Of a stretch of DNA of 33,467 bases, positions 23,017 through 32,331 are shown one piece after another; position 1 is the stretch's first letter, and each line of letters opens with the position of its first letter. Made by a program: the position numbers and the translations under genes. Under the pieces are notes generated by a model. The model made no database searches. It was given only the letters and a program-made list of their open reading frames with translations, and was not told where the DNA came from. Where the stretch lies: positions 1 to 33,467 of the forward strand of contig JAPLKS010000016.1 in the NCBI GenBank assembly GCA_026387915.1, written 5' to 3'. This DNA comes from Gemmatimonadota bacterium. Its GTDB lineage: Bacteria > Gemmatimonadota > Gemmatimonadetes > Gemmatimonadales > Gemmatimonadaceae.

Positions 23017-23973
23017 TCAGTACCCCCGCCCCCGATCCACCGCCCAACTCGGCAACCGCCCCTGCTCAAGCGCCTCCACACACTCGAGAAATCCGCTCCC
23101 CGCGCCCTCGACAGTCGTTACCCCCGAGATGTGCGGCGAAATCATCACACGCGCATCATCCCACAGCGGTGAATCACTGGGGAGCGGCTCCACCGCAAAC
23201 ACATCGAGTGCCGCCCCACGCAACCATCCCTTGTCGAGCGCTTCTTGCAACGCGCCTTCGTCAAGCGTCGAGCCACGTCCGGCGTTGAGTAACACCGCAC
23301 CGTGACAGCGCGACAGCACCTCGCGTGAGAATATTCCGCGCGCGGCGGGCGTGTCAGGCACCACCAACACAATCCACTGCACATCGCCAACGACGTTGAC
23401 CAGTTCGCTCACGGGATATACCGAGCCAAACTCCGCGACCGGCGCGCCCGACCTCGACACGCCATTCACCTCGCAGCCGAGCGCGGTCAACGCACGCGCC
23501 ACCGCCCGTCCCACATCCCCGGTGCCCACGACGAGCGCCTTGGTGCCCGCGACCGCCACCCGCTCGCGCGGGGCCCACTGATGCGCTCGCTGCGAGTCCG
23601 CCAGCGCCAACAACTGCTGCCGAAACGCAAACACCCGTGCCACCGCCCACTCCGCGATCGCGGGGCCAAATGATTCCGGCGTGCGCGTCAGCAGCAACGA
23701 CCGATCCAGCTCCACCGGCGAGAGCCATGAATCCACCCCGGCGCCGGTGCAGTGCACCCATCGCACGTTGCCCATGGTCGCAGCGGAGGGCGGCCGTTTG
23801 AACCCGATGTAAGTGTCAGCCCACGCGAGGTCGTCAGCGGTAATGTCGGTGTGCGGAGCACCGCGAAACTCCAAGGCCGGACGCCGCTCGCGAATGTAGG
23901 CGGCGATAGCCGCGTGCGTGCCAGCACCAATCACGATGCGGCGCGGTGAATACGGCAGCGAAAACACACGCAT
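23017..23973 (-). CDS. D-2-hydroxyacid dehydrogenase
   Basis: This 318-residue NAD(P)-dependent oxidoreductase interconverts 2-hydroxy and 2-keto acids. The Rossmann motif ALVVGTGDVGRAVARAL is at ~143-160. The catalytic Arg lies in LLNAGRGSTLDE, Glu in FAVEPLP and His in ISPHISG, the standard triad of the D-isomer-specific family. The substrate-binding N-terminal half contains WVHCTGAGVDSW. ATG 23973 follows a GGGGG site; a TTG directly before it is ignored. Substrate could be glyoxylate/hydroxypyruvate-like but is not resolved. It stands alone, convergent with the hig pair and 276 bp from the divergent S9 peptidase gene; no other feature was seen in that gap. Confidence 0.92.
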   Translation of the reverse strand: MRVFSLPYSPRRIVIGAGTHAAIAAYIRERRPALEFRGAPHTDITADDLAWADTYIGFKRPPSAATMGNVRWVHCTGAGVDSWLSPVELDRSLLLTRTPESFGPAIAEWAVARVFAFRQQLLALADSQRAHQWAPRERVAVAGTKALVVGTGDVGRAVARALTALGCEVNGVSRSGAPVAEFGSVYPVSELVNVVGDVQWIVLVVPDTPAARGIFSREVLSRCHGAVLLNAGRGSTLDEGALQEALDKGWLRGAALDVFAVEPLPSDSPLWDDARVMISPHISGVTTVEGAGSGFLECVEALEQGRLPSWAVDRGRGY

Positions 23974-24249
23974 CAAACCCCCAGAGGAACACGGGCTTCA
24001 GCATCCCGGTCACGAAAGCGACCCTCAGCATTCCAAGATCGTCGACGGCACCACCCCTCGGCAATGGAACAGGAGCGTTGTCCCGAGGGGCGCGTGCACA
24101 CCACTACGGGTCATAAGATGAGTTCGTTCAACGAGTTATGGCCGTAGCTCGTACCGTTTCCGTACGGACCCGCATTTGCCGCCAAGCGTCCCGCTCTGCA
24201 ATTTCGAAGATTGGTGCTCGCCTTCCCGATAGCCCTGATGGAGTCTGCA

Positions 24250-26454
24250 ATGCGATTCGCGTTTCGTGCCGCCTTGGGCGGATTTCTTTGTGTCGTAGCG
24301 GCCAGTGCGCTGCCCGCTCAACATCGTGCCCTGACCACCGCCGATTACGATCGTGCGGTGAAGATGCTCGGTCCGTCTGTGACGCCGCTCGTGGTTGGGG
24401 GGACGGTGAACGCCACCTGGCTTCCCGATAATCGCTTCTGGTATGTGAACACCACCGCCGCCGGACGCGAGCAGGTGATGGTGGACCCCGCCAAGAAAGT
24501 GCGCGTGGTTTGTGATGCGCTACGCACGAACTGCCCAGGTGTGCCCGAGATGCCCGCCGGCGGTGGACGCGGCGGCGCAGGTGGACGCGCCGGTGGTGGT
24601 GGCGGACGCGGCGGCGCTGGTAACGCGGTCACCTCGCCCGACGGCAAGCGTGCGGCGTTCATTAAGAACTACAATCTCTGGGTGCGCGAGGTGGCGACGG
24701 GCACTGAAACGCAGCTGACCACCGATGGCGTCAAAGACTTTGGCTACGCCACTGACAACGCCGGCTGGGCCATGAGTGATCGCGCGATTGTGCTCTGGTC
24801 GCCCGACTCCAAGAAGATTGCCACCAACCAGCAGGACGAGCGCCACGTGGGCGAGATGTACCTGGTGGAGACCAAGGTCGGTCACCCCGTGCTCAAGCAG
24901 TGGAAGTATCCGCTCCCAGGCGACAGCGTCATTCAGATGATTCACCACGTGGTGATTGATGTGGACTCCAAGACGGTGGTGCGCCTCAAGGCACCGGCCG
25001 ACCCGCATCGCGGCACCATTGGCGACAACATCACCATGGCCGATTACAACTGGAGCCCCGACGGCTCGCAGTTGGCCTTTGCCTCCACGACGCGCGACCA
25101 CAAGTCCGCGGTGCTCAAACTGGCCGATGCAAAGTCCGGCGAAGTACGCACGCTCTTCGAAGAAACCGTGCCGACGCATTTTGAATCGCGCACCGGCTGG
25201 CGTGTGCTCTGGGAGAGCAAGGAAGTCATCTGGTATTCGCAGCGTGACGACTGGGGTCAGCTCTACCTCTACGACCTCACCAGCGGCAAACCCAAGAACA
25301 AAATCACGAGCGGCGAAGGGCCGGTAGAGGCCATCACCAAAATTGATGAAAAGGCGCGCACCATCTGGTATCAGGCCATGGGCCGCGAGAAGGGGCAGGA
25401 TCCCTATCTGCGCCACTTCTACAGGATTGGACTCGACGGCAAAGGCCCGCAGCTCTCGCTCACGCCCGATGACGGCGATCACACGATGCAAATGTCGAGT
25501 GACGGCAAGTGGATTGTCGATACCTATTCGAAAGTCGACGCCGCACCGGTGACCGTGCTGCGCGATGGCACGGGCAAGCTCGTGATGCCGCTCGAAAAAG
25601 CCGACGTCTCCAAGTTGATGGCCGCTGGCTGGAAGGCGCCGATTCCGTTCAGCGTAAAAGCCGCCGACGGCAAGACCGATATTTACGGCCAGCTCTTCCG
25701 CCCCACCAACTTCGATTCCACCAAGAAATATCCGATCATCAACAACGCGTACCCGGGGCCGCAGTCCGGGAGCGTTGGTGGCCGCAACTTTGCCGCCGCG
25801 CATGGTGACAAACAGGCGCTCGCCGAGCTCGGCTTTGTGGTCGTGTCCATTGACGGACGCGGTACGCCGGGCCGCTCCAAGGGTTTCCACGACGCCTACT
25901 ACGGCGCCATGGGCCGCGACAACACTCTCCCCGATCAAGTGGCAGGGATGAAGGAGCTCGCCAAGCGCTATGCGTGGATCGACATCGACAAAGCCGCGAT
26001 GTGGGGACACTCGGGCGGCGGCTTCATTACCGCCGACGCGATGTTCCGCTATCCGGACTTTTTCAAGGTCGGCATTTCAGAATCGGGCAATCACGACCAA
26101 CGCAACTACGAAGATGACTGGGGCGAGCGCTATCAGGGGCTCCTGCTCGCGGGTGCCGACGGTGGCGCCGACAGCTACAACGTCGAAGCCAACCAGACGA
26201 TGGCGCGGAACCTCAAGGGGCATCTGTTGCTCGCCCACGGCACCCTCGACAACAACGTGCCGCCCGACAACACGTTGCTCGTGGTGGATGCGCTCATCAA
26301 GGCCGGCAAGGACTTTGACCTGTTGATGCTACCGAATCAGGCGCACGGTTACGGCAACGCATCCAACTATATGATGCGCCGCCGCTGGGATTACTTCGTG
26401 CGCTGGTTGCTCGAGATGGATCCGCCCAAGGAATACGAAATCAAGGCGCCCTGA
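24250..26454 (+). CDS. Secreted S9-family (DPP IV-like) prolyl oligopeptidase
   Basis: This 734-residue serine peptidase has a signal peptide (cleavage near LPAQ). An N-terminal beta-propeller (DPPIV_N, ~50-490) with WSPDGSQLAF and similar blades is followed by the alpha/beta hydrolase domain with nucleophile Ser588 (GHSGGG), Asp667 (LDNNVPPDN) and His699 (QAHGYG). Family members release dipeptides after proline from the N-terminus. A Gly/Arg-rich low-complexity loop (~102-125) interrupts the early propeller, like the one in the M28 peptidase. ATG 24250 has GGAG six bases upstream; an earlier start at 24211 would bury the signal peptide. It is probably periplasmic and takes part in peptide scavenging with the M28 enzyme. 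Confidence 0.94.
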   Translation: MRFAFRAALGGFLCVVAASALPAQHRALTTADYDRAVKMLGPSVTPLVVGGTVNATWLPDNRFWYVNTTAAGREQVMVDPAKKVRVVCDALRTNCPGVPEMPAGGGRGGAGGRAGGGGGRGGAGNAVTSPDGKRAAFIKNYNLWVREVATGTETQLTTDGVKDFGYATDNAGWAMSDRAIVLWSPDSKKIATNQQDERHVGEMYLVETKVGHPVLKQWKYPLPGDSVIQMIHHVVIDVDSKTVVRLKAPADPHRGTIGDNITMADYNWSPDGSQLAFASTTRDHKSAVLKLADAKSGEVRTLFEETVPTHFESRTGWRVLWESKEVIWYSQRDDWGQLYLYDLTSGKPKNKITSGEGPVEAITKIDEKARTIWYQAMGREKGQDPYLRHFYRIGLDGKGPQLSLTPDDGDHTMQMSSDGKWIVDTYSKVDAAPVTVLRDGTGKLVMPLEKADVSKLMAAGWKAPIPFSVKAADGKTDIYGQLFRPTNFDSTKKYPIINNAYPGPQSGSVGGRNFAAAHGDKQALAELGFVVVSIDGRGTPGRSKGFHDAYYGAMGRDNTLPDQVAGMKELAKRYAWIDIDKAAMWGHSGGGFITADAMFRYPDFFKVGISESGNHDQRNYEDDWGERYQGLLLAGADGGADSYNVEANQTMARNLKGHLLLAHGTLDNNVPPDNTLLVVDALIKAGKDFDLLMLPNQAHGYGNASNYMMRRRWDYFVRWLLEMDPPKEYEIKAP

Positions 26455-26481
26455 ACAGTTGGGTCGTCTGGAAACATCGAG

Positions 26482-26518
26482 CCGTCCGGGAGAGAACTAC
26501 GGCTTCTCTCCCGGACGG
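26482..26518. terminator. Convergent hairpin overlapping the acylase stop codon
   Basis: The arms CCGTCCGGGAGAGAA (26482-26496) and TTCTCTCCCGGACGG (26504-26518) form a perfect 15-bp stem with a 7-base loop. The right arm encodes the last residues of the acylase and its TAG stop (26497-26499) lies in the loop. No U-tract follows on either side, so it is a stem of uncertain terminator efficiency serving two convergent genes. Confidence 0.65.
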
Positions 26519-28743
26519 TATCGCATTTGGGCCTGCGCGACGACGTCTTTTTCGGTGTATGCCACGGTCTTGAGTTCCCCGCGGGCGAACATCGCGGCTT
26601 GATCAGCGTGCCAGCGCGATTCCGGACGCGGGCTCTCGCCATACGCGAGCACCGAGTACGCGTGCGGCACATCCGTGAACTCCACCGCGAGCACCCAACC
26701 ATCGCCGCCGTTGGCGGCGAACTTGCCGTCGCTCGTCCGTTCAAACTGTAGCACACGAAAACAACCTTCGGCGCCGGTGCAGCCGCCCACGGGCACATCC
26801 ACCGTGCCGCGGCGCACGCGATGCACGTCGCCCCACGCCACGTCGTAGGAGCCGTACCGACGAGCGGTTTCACTCACGGCCCAGGCAAACGATTCCGCCG
26901 CGCGCGCAGCATCCGCGAGACCATACGGTGTTTTGAGCGGATCGGCGGCCGACCACGCCTTGGCAAAGCGCAACGAATCGGGTTTGCCGTTGCCGTAGCG
27001 TTGCCACCATACCTCAAAGAGCATCGCGCCCTTGCTGCTGGCGGCGGCACTGTTGTTCCACTTCTCCAATAGCGCGAGCGCGGCGGCCACGTCGCCGGTG
27101 GGGTGCGCGGCGCGCACCGCAGTAATGAGATCGGGCTTCACGCGGTCCGCGAGTAGCATCCGATAATCGTGCTTCATGCGCACCACATCATCCAAGCTCA
27201 CCTTGGTGTCGCCGCCGACAATATCGAGCGCCAACTGACTCCGTAGCGAGAACGACGGCTTCTCGAAATTCGGATACGCGTTGGTCGTATCAATGCCGCT
27301 CCGCACATTGGTGAAGTGCGGCGAGCTGTTCTCGTTGTGAACGTAGCCGCCTTTGGGGTTGAGGAACTGCGGCAGTGAATCAAAGGGCACGTAACGGGTC
27401 CACGTTTCGCGCGTCTCGCGCACGGCAACGGCCACCGTGTCGCCGCCCGAAACATGCGGCAGCGCGGGGAGCGCGGCGTTCCACACAAAAAAGATATTGC
27501 CCGCACGGTCTGCATAGGTGAAGTTCGACGTCAGCCGCCCGCGCAGCTTCATCGCTTCCTTCCACTCGGCGAGCGAGTTGGCGCGCATCATCCGCAAAAA
27601 CTGCTCACCGCCGCGGTACTCGCCGTCGCCTGCGGTTTTAACCACATAGATTTTGCCGTCGGCTCGGTGAATCACTGGCCCGAGCTGCGTCCACCAACTC
27701 TCGCGCGTCTCCGAGGAGAAGGCGCGGCCATGGCGAAACACCACCGTGTTGAGTTCGCGGGTCAGCGGGAGGGAGGTGCCGTCCAGGAGATAATGGTCGG
27801 GCATCGCCGGATCAGCCTCCAGCGCGTAGATCTCGCTCAATCCCTGTGCGTTGTTGGTGGTGGACCAGCCGAGGTTTCGGTTGAAGCCACCGACTACGGC
27901 AAAGGGGCCGCCAATGCGAAAATCGCCGTAGAAGTCGAGCACGCCGGGCACGGTCATATGCGCTTCGTAGTAGCCGGCGCTCCACGCGAGGTGCGGATTG
28001 CGAAGCAAAATGGCACGCCCGCTCTTGGTGCGGCTGGGCGCAAAGGCCCAGGCGTTTGAGCCGACGTTGTCGTTGCGCAGGGCGTCGGCGTTCGTTTGCG
28101 CGGCGGCGTCGTCCGCGGAGCTTGCGTCGGTCGGCCGTTCGGTGCTGCGCGAGGGACCCGCGCCACGCGATCCGCGCGTCCCACGCGCCGAGTCGCGTGC
28201 GGTGGCTGCTTCGAGGCGAGTTACAAACGCCTGCGCGGCCGCCCACGCCGGATCGCCAATATCGAGCGCCGCCACGTCGTAGCCGCTAAAATCGACAGGG
28301 AAACCCTTGGGGTATTCGTCCGGATGCAGGCTCACATAGCGGTTGATTCCCGCCGCGAAGCCGTCGTAGATGTCGCGTGTGTACTGCTCGAGTCGCGGGT
28401 AGTTCGCCACGGCCAGCGCACGCTGATGTTGATTGACGAAGTCCGACGCCATGCTGTCGCGTCCAAACACCCGCCCCATCTCGGCGCGAGCCCGTAGCAC
28501 ATTGATCGCCGTACGGGGACCGTAGTCTTCGAGCTGCAGCCAAGCGAGCGCGTACCCTGCGGCTCGCACGTTTTCGGCGCGAATATGGGGCACACCATAC
28601 GCGGTGCGAATGATCTCAACCTGCCGCCACAGTTCGTCCGGCTGGCGCCGAGCGGCAGTGAGGGAGAGGGCCGTGATGGCAATCAGCAGGGGGGCAATCG
28701 TGGCGAAGGCACGACGCGTGGAGCGGGCATGGAATAAACGCAT
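26497..28743 (-). CDS. Penicillin acylase-family Ntn hydrolase (AHL/penicillin acylase-like)
   Basis: This 748-residue precursor has an N-terminal hydrophobic signal (~12-30), an alpha-subunit region with EIIRTAYGVPHIRAENVRAAGYALAWLQLEDY, a low-complexity spacer rich in Arg, Ser, Ala and Asp (~184-225), then the autoproteolytic site Gly228-Ser229 in NVGSNAWAFAPSRTKSG, where Ser229 becomes the beta-subunit N-terminal nucleophile. RNPHLAW and later NNAQG-type residues follow as in the family. Members hydrolyse amides such as penicillin or acyl-homoserine lactones; which one is used here is unknown. It is periplasmic. It begins 8 bp after the usher-like gene stop, so it is probably the last gene of that operon. 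Confidence 0.92.
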   Translation of the reverse strand: MRLFHARSTRRAFATIAPLLIAITALSLTAARRQPDELWRQVEIIRTAYGVPHIRAENVRAAGYALAWLQLEDYGPRTAINVLRARAEMGRVFGRDSMASDFVNQHQRALAVANYPRLEQYTRDIYDGFAAGINRYVSLHPDEYPKGFPVDFSGYDVAALDIGDPAWAAAQAFVTRLEAATARDSARGTRGSRGAGPSRSTERPTDASSADDAAAQTNADALRNDNVGSNAWAFAPSRTKSGRAILLRNPHLAWSAGYYEAHMTVPGVLDFYGDFRIGGPFAVVGGFNRNLGWSTTNNAQGLSEIYALEADPAMPDHYLLDGTSLPLTRELNTVVFRHGRAFSSETRESWWTQLGPVIHRADGKIYVVKTAGDGEYRGGEQFLRMMRANSLAEWKEAMKLRGRLTSNFTYADRAGNIFFVWNAALPALPHVSGGDTVAVAVRETRETWTRYVPFDSLPQFLNPKGGYVHNENSSPHFTNVRSGIDTTNAYPNFEKPSFSLRSQLALDIVGGDTKVSLDDVVRMKHDYRMLLADRVKPDLITAVRAAHPTGDVAAALALLEKWNNSAAASSKGAMLFEVWWQRYGNGKPDSLRFAKAWSAADPLKTPYGLADAARAAESFAWAVSETARRYGSYDVAWGDVHRVRRGTVDVPVGGCTGAEGCFRVLQFERTSDGKFAANGGDGWVLAVEFTDVPHAYSVLAYGESPRPESRWHADQAAMFARGELKTVAYTEKDVVAQAQMRYRPGEKP

Positions 28744-28751
28744 GCCGAATG

Positions 28752-31484
28752 CTACGGCTTTTCCTTGTTCTCCGGCAACTTTTTGGCGCGAAGATCCATG
28801 CCGTCGCCCACGAAGGTGACGCTGCGGCGCTGCGGCACGAGGCGGAGTTCCACCTCGCGTCGTTCACCTGGGCTGACCACCATCGAGACGCGGTCGTTGG
28901 CAAAGTTGTGGAATGCCGGCAGGTCGCCCGTCCGAATGCGCATCACCCAGGCGCCCGGGGGCACCGTGCCGAAGTCAATGCGTCCCTTTTCGTCGCTCGA
29001 CTGGTACAGCGTGTCCTTGGCGCCTTCGAGGGCCACGAGCACGTTGGGCATCACGCCGGCATCCACCAGCGTGTCGGCACGCGCATTGATGGTGCTGCCC
29101 CCCGCATCGTAGCGGCGCACGACCGCGCGAATGGCGGCACCACGCGTGACCGCCACGTTGAACTCCACCGGCTGCGTGCCGGCGTGGCGCATGTCCACTT
29201 CCGCATTGCCTATCACGAGTTCGCCCACCGTGGGGTGCGAGGCATCGAGTTCGACGCGGTGCAACGCCGGCGGGAGCCCACGAAACATCACACGGCCCTT
29301 GGCGTCGGTGAGTGCGGCGTTGCCATTCATGCGCACGAGGACGCCGGACACCGGCTCACCGGTCAGCGCGTCGCGCACCACACCGATGGCGCGACCGGCA
29401 TCGCGGCTCCGCCCAGTCGGCATGTGCAACGGCATCCGATATTCGGCGAACAATCCGCTTGCGTTCGGCGTGCCGAACACGGCGGTGCGTTCAATGCGAT
29501 GCGCGCGCAGGCCAATCGTCGCGCCATTATCGAAACGATAGTCGAGGCGTACGTCACCCTGACCAAACCAGACGCCTGAGCCGTCGTAATCGCCGAGCGT
29601 CGCGCGCTGCGCCGACACGGCGACGAGCAGTTCCAGCGACAACGGCAGTTTGAGTTGGATATTCGCACCAGAGCTCTGCACGCCGCTCGTGCCGCTTGAC
29701 AGCGTGGCGCCGTAACTCTTGGACCCATACAGGTTGACCACGCCAGCGCTGCCGAAATCGGCGCGCAGGTTGAGCGAAAGTGCGGTGTATTCGCCGTGTC
29801 CCATGAGGAGCCGGTCTTCCGTAAGTCCACGCTCGGCGGACGTCGTCAGGTTGAGGCGCCCGAGGCTCACCGAAGTGGACGCGCGCAAACTGCGCTGATA
29901 CCCGCTGACGGTCACGCTGTCGGTGCTCGCGTCGCGTCGGTCGAGCGTCGTGTATTCAAGCGTGATCACCCCGATCCAGCTGATGCTCGCCGAGGTGGTG
30001 GAGAAGCGCTGCGAGGCCGGCGCGTGCGGCAGCAACGGCGGATGCCAGTCGCGCCCGCTCGCCGACACGTTGAAGGAAAGGCGGGACAGCGGATGATATT
30101 CTACCGACGCATCGCCGACGGTCGCACCTTTCAACGGACCTGCGTACGCCGAATCGGCGCGAATTCCGCTCGCGGAGATCGACCAGCTCTCGCCGCGTGC
30201 AAACAGACGCGCACGCGTGGCCAGCCCAGCGGCGGCCCCGCTGTCGCTACGTGCGCCTTCGAGTTGCAGTGAACCAGCAAACGGCAGTCGCACATCGACG
30301 CCAGTCGTGCCCACCAGTGCCGTGCTACGATTGTTTCCGATGCGTTCCATGGCGCTGCCGAACAAGCGAATCGGCCAGGACGTGGGCATGCCGATGCGAG
30401 CGCCGTACTCCGTGGTGGACTGCGACATCCAGCGCGGGCGCTGCGCGTACGCACCCGTCTCCAGCCAACTCGTAGACAGCCCCACCTCACCGCCGAGTCC
30501 GAGCAGGCCGCTACTCGTCAATGGGGAGAAGGAGAAGACGTTGTCACCCAATTTCAGCTTCCAACGCTCGTTCTCAATGTGCAGCTTGTACTCCTCGCGC
30601 TCACCAAAACCGAACTGCGACCGGCGGTTGGTCGGAGCGGCCAAGGAGAACACCGCGGAGGTGCGGCCATCGGCCAACAGTCCGCCACCTTGAATCACCA
30701 CAGGCGAGACGCCGGACGGGGCACCTGCCGCGCGTACGGCAATCTCAATCGGAACCGTGCTGTAGTTGCCGCCCACGGTCCCGCGCGGGACGAACGTTGT
30801 ATGCTGCGACGCAGAAGCCGAGACCCTGCTGTCATCGCGGTCGCTCACGCGAAGTTCCACGAGATCGTCCACGGCGTTGAGCAGCCCCGGATGCGACATG
30901 CCGCGGACCTCCACAACGGCTGTGCCACCCGGCGGAAGCTGCGCGACGGAGGGCTCCGTGCGCATCCGCACACGTTGCACCGACGTGCCGTCCAGTTCAT
31001 AGGTCGCGGGGAGGTTTCCGTGGTTGCGCACGAGGAACCGTGCGGCAAAGGGCATTCCCGTTGCGACCCAGCCTGGTGCGTCGAGGGGGAGCACTTCCAC
31101 CGCGCGATGCTCGCGCACCGTCACGACGAGTGAGTCGGCCGCAGCCAGATCATCAATACTCGCGCGAAGCACATACCGGCCCGCGGGCGCACCACTCGGC
31201 GTCGCCACACTGAGCAACACCACGTCACGGTCGTGCGGCGCCACGTGCACTTTCACGCTGCCCGTCAGGGCGAGCCAACCGGCGGGAACCGCCAGTGACA
31301 CACGAACGTGGGCCGAATCGCTCCCGTTGTTGCGGAGCGTGAAGGCTGTGGTCATCACATCGCCCGCGTCCGCACTCACGCCCTCGCGCCGCGCCACTCG
31401 GAGCGTCACGCCATCTTGGGCGCGCGCTGTTGAGGCGGCCAAGGCCGCCCACAACAACGCGTGGGCTACGGAGCGAAGGGACAC
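28752..31484 (-). CDS. Usher-like outer-membrane beta-barrel protein
   Basis: This 910-residue protein has a signal peptide (cleavage after ARAQ, ~23). Residues ~25-225 are two Ig-like repeats of the NEW3 type (TLRNNGSDSAHVRVSL, FLVRNHGNLPATYEL). The segment ~275-660 is a run of alternating polar/hydrophobic strands with aromatic ends, as in an outer-membrane barrel, including LGDNVFSFSPLTSSGLLGLGG, which recalls the usher GD...F.G region. The C-terminus (~700-890) has carboxypeptidase-regulatory/usher-plug-like modules (GEPVSGVLVRMNGN...TDAKGRVMFRGLPPA). By length, domain order and position after a chaperone-like gene, I infer an assembly platform for surface fibres. It is not a canonical PF00577 usher. 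The start codon is GTG with a weak ribosome binding site. It lies 20 bp after the chaperone candidate. Confidence 0.7.
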   Translation of the reverse strand: MSLRSVAHALLWAALAASTARAQDGVTLRVARREGVSADAGDVMTTAFTLRNNGSDSAHVRVSLAVPAGWLALTGSVKVHVAPHDRDVVLLSVATPSGAPAGRYVLRASIDDLAAADSLVVTVREHRAVEVLPLDAPGWVATGMPFAARFLVRNHGNLPATYELDGTSVQRVRMRTEPSVAQLPPGGTAVVEVRGMSHPGLLNAVDDLVELRVSDRDDSRVSASASQHTTFVPRGTVGGNYSTVPIEIAVRAAGAPSGVSPVVIQGGGLLADGRTSAVFSLAAPTNRRSQFGFGEREEYKLHIENERWKLKLGDNVFSFSPLTSSGLLGLGGEVGLSTSWLETGAYAQRPRWMSQSTTEYGARIGMPTSWPIRLFGSAMERIGNNRSTALVGTTGVDVRLPFAGSLQLEGARSDSGAAAGLATRARLFARGESWSISASGIRADSAYAGPLKGATVGDASVEYHPLSRLSFNVSASGRDWHPPLLPHAPASQRFSTTSASISWIGVITLEYTTLDRRDASTDSVTVSGYQRSLRASTSVSLGRLNLTTSAERGLTEDRLLMGHGEYTALSLNLRADFGSAGVVNLYGSKSYGATLSSGTSGVQSSGANIQLKLPLSLELLVAVSAQRATLGDYDGSGVWFGQGDVRLDYRFDNGATIGLRAHRIERTAVFGTPNASGLFAEYRMPLHMPTGRSRDAGRAIGVVRDALTGEPVSGVLVRMNGNAALTDAKGRVMFRGLPPALHRVELDASHPTVGELVIGNAEVDMRHAGTQPVEFNVAVTRGAAIRAVVRRYDAGGSTINARADTLVDAGVMPNVLVALEGAKDTLYQSSDEKGRIDFGTVPPGAWVMRIRTGDLPAFHNFANDRVSMVVSPGERREVELRLVPQRRSVTFVGDGMDLRAKKLPENKEKP

Positions 31485-31504
31485 GGGAATATCAGGCGAG
31501 AAAG

Positions 31505-32320
31505 CTAGAAGTTGATCGAGAACTGTTTCGCGAACACCGCGTCGCTGCCGGTATCGGCAAAGAGCACGGCCTTATAGCGCCCAGTCGGAAGGGTGCCGAG
31601 GTCGAAGTGCTGGCGGAGCGAGGAGCCCGGATAGAGCAGGCCGCGCGACTGTTTGGCCTTGGCGCGCAGCGCACCGTCGGCGTCGTACACTTCAATCCAG
31701 AGGATTGGCCGGTACGCACGCTCACCAGCGTTCGCCACATCCACGTCAAACATGGAGGCGTTGGACGACGTGGTGCTCACACGTTCGTTCTCGAACTGCA
31801 CCGTGCGCGCCCCCTGATCGCGCACGTGCGTCGTGACCTGAATGGCATAGCGGATGATCGCACCCACGGCTACACCCGGCGCGCCAGGCTTGGCGGACTC
31901 GGCGCTCTCGTTGGGGGCGCCCTCCACCATGATGGTGCTCCAGTAGCTCCCTGTGAGGGAGTCGCGCGACGGCACAAGCACGGAATACGGCACGACGATC
32001 TGCGTGCCGGCGGGCACGACCACGCGCGTGGTCTGCGGCGTGATCCAGTTGGCATTGGAACGTTGCATCGTGCCCGGCTCGTCGAATGCCGACGTGCCAT
32101 TGGCGAGGAAGCTGTAGTCGGTCTGGAAGATGCGCGCGACCTGCGGCCTCGTGGTCGAGTTGCCAATGACGATGGTGCCGGTGTAGCGATCGCCCGGAAA
32201 CGCGACGCGCTCTTCGACCGTGCTACTCAGCACGGCGATCTGCGCCTGGGCGGCGCGGGGCGCCTGCACGAGGCACAGCACAGCGCCGAGGCTAAGAGAG
32301 GACAGGTGACGACTACGCAT
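31505..32320 (-). CDS. Periplasmic Ig-like protein, candidate pilus chaperone
   Basis: This 271-residue protein has a signal peptide (cleavage near AAQA, ~26) and two beta-rich halves. The first (~30-150) runs VEERVAFPGDRYTGTIVIGNSTTRPQVARIFQ to VVVPAGTQIVVPYSVLVP, the order of a PapD-like N-terminal Ig domain with a conserved basic/polar turn. The second (~170-271) contains MFDVDVANAGERAYRPILWIEVYDADG and ends RYKAVLFADTGSDAVFAKQFSINF. I infer a chaperone that holds the downstream pilin-like products for the usher-like protein. The family may also overlap COG1470-type Ig proteins. It is 11 bp from the pilin-like gene and 20 bp from the usher-like gene on the same strand. Confidence 0.65.
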   Translation of the reverse strand: MRSRHLSSLSLGAVLCLVQAPRAAQAQIAVLSSTVEERVAFPGDRYTGTIVIGNSTTRPQVARIFQTDYSFLANGTSAFDEPGTMQRSNANWITPQTTRVVVPAGTQIVVPYSVLVPSRDSLTGSYWSTIMVEGAPNESAESAKPGAPGVAVGAIIRYAIQVTTHVRDQGARTVQFENERVSTTSSNASMFDVDVANAGERAYRPILWIEVYDADGALRAKAKQSRGLLYPGSSLRQHFDLGTLPTGRYKAVLFADTGSDAVFAKQFSINF

Positions 32321-32331
32321 TGTGGTTTCCT

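Noticed and set aside
23974-24249. Search for an RNA gene or riboswitch in the gap before the S9 peptidase
   Set aside because: No recognisable aptamer, tRNA-like fold or strong hairpin was seen; the gap is taken as a divergent promoter region.
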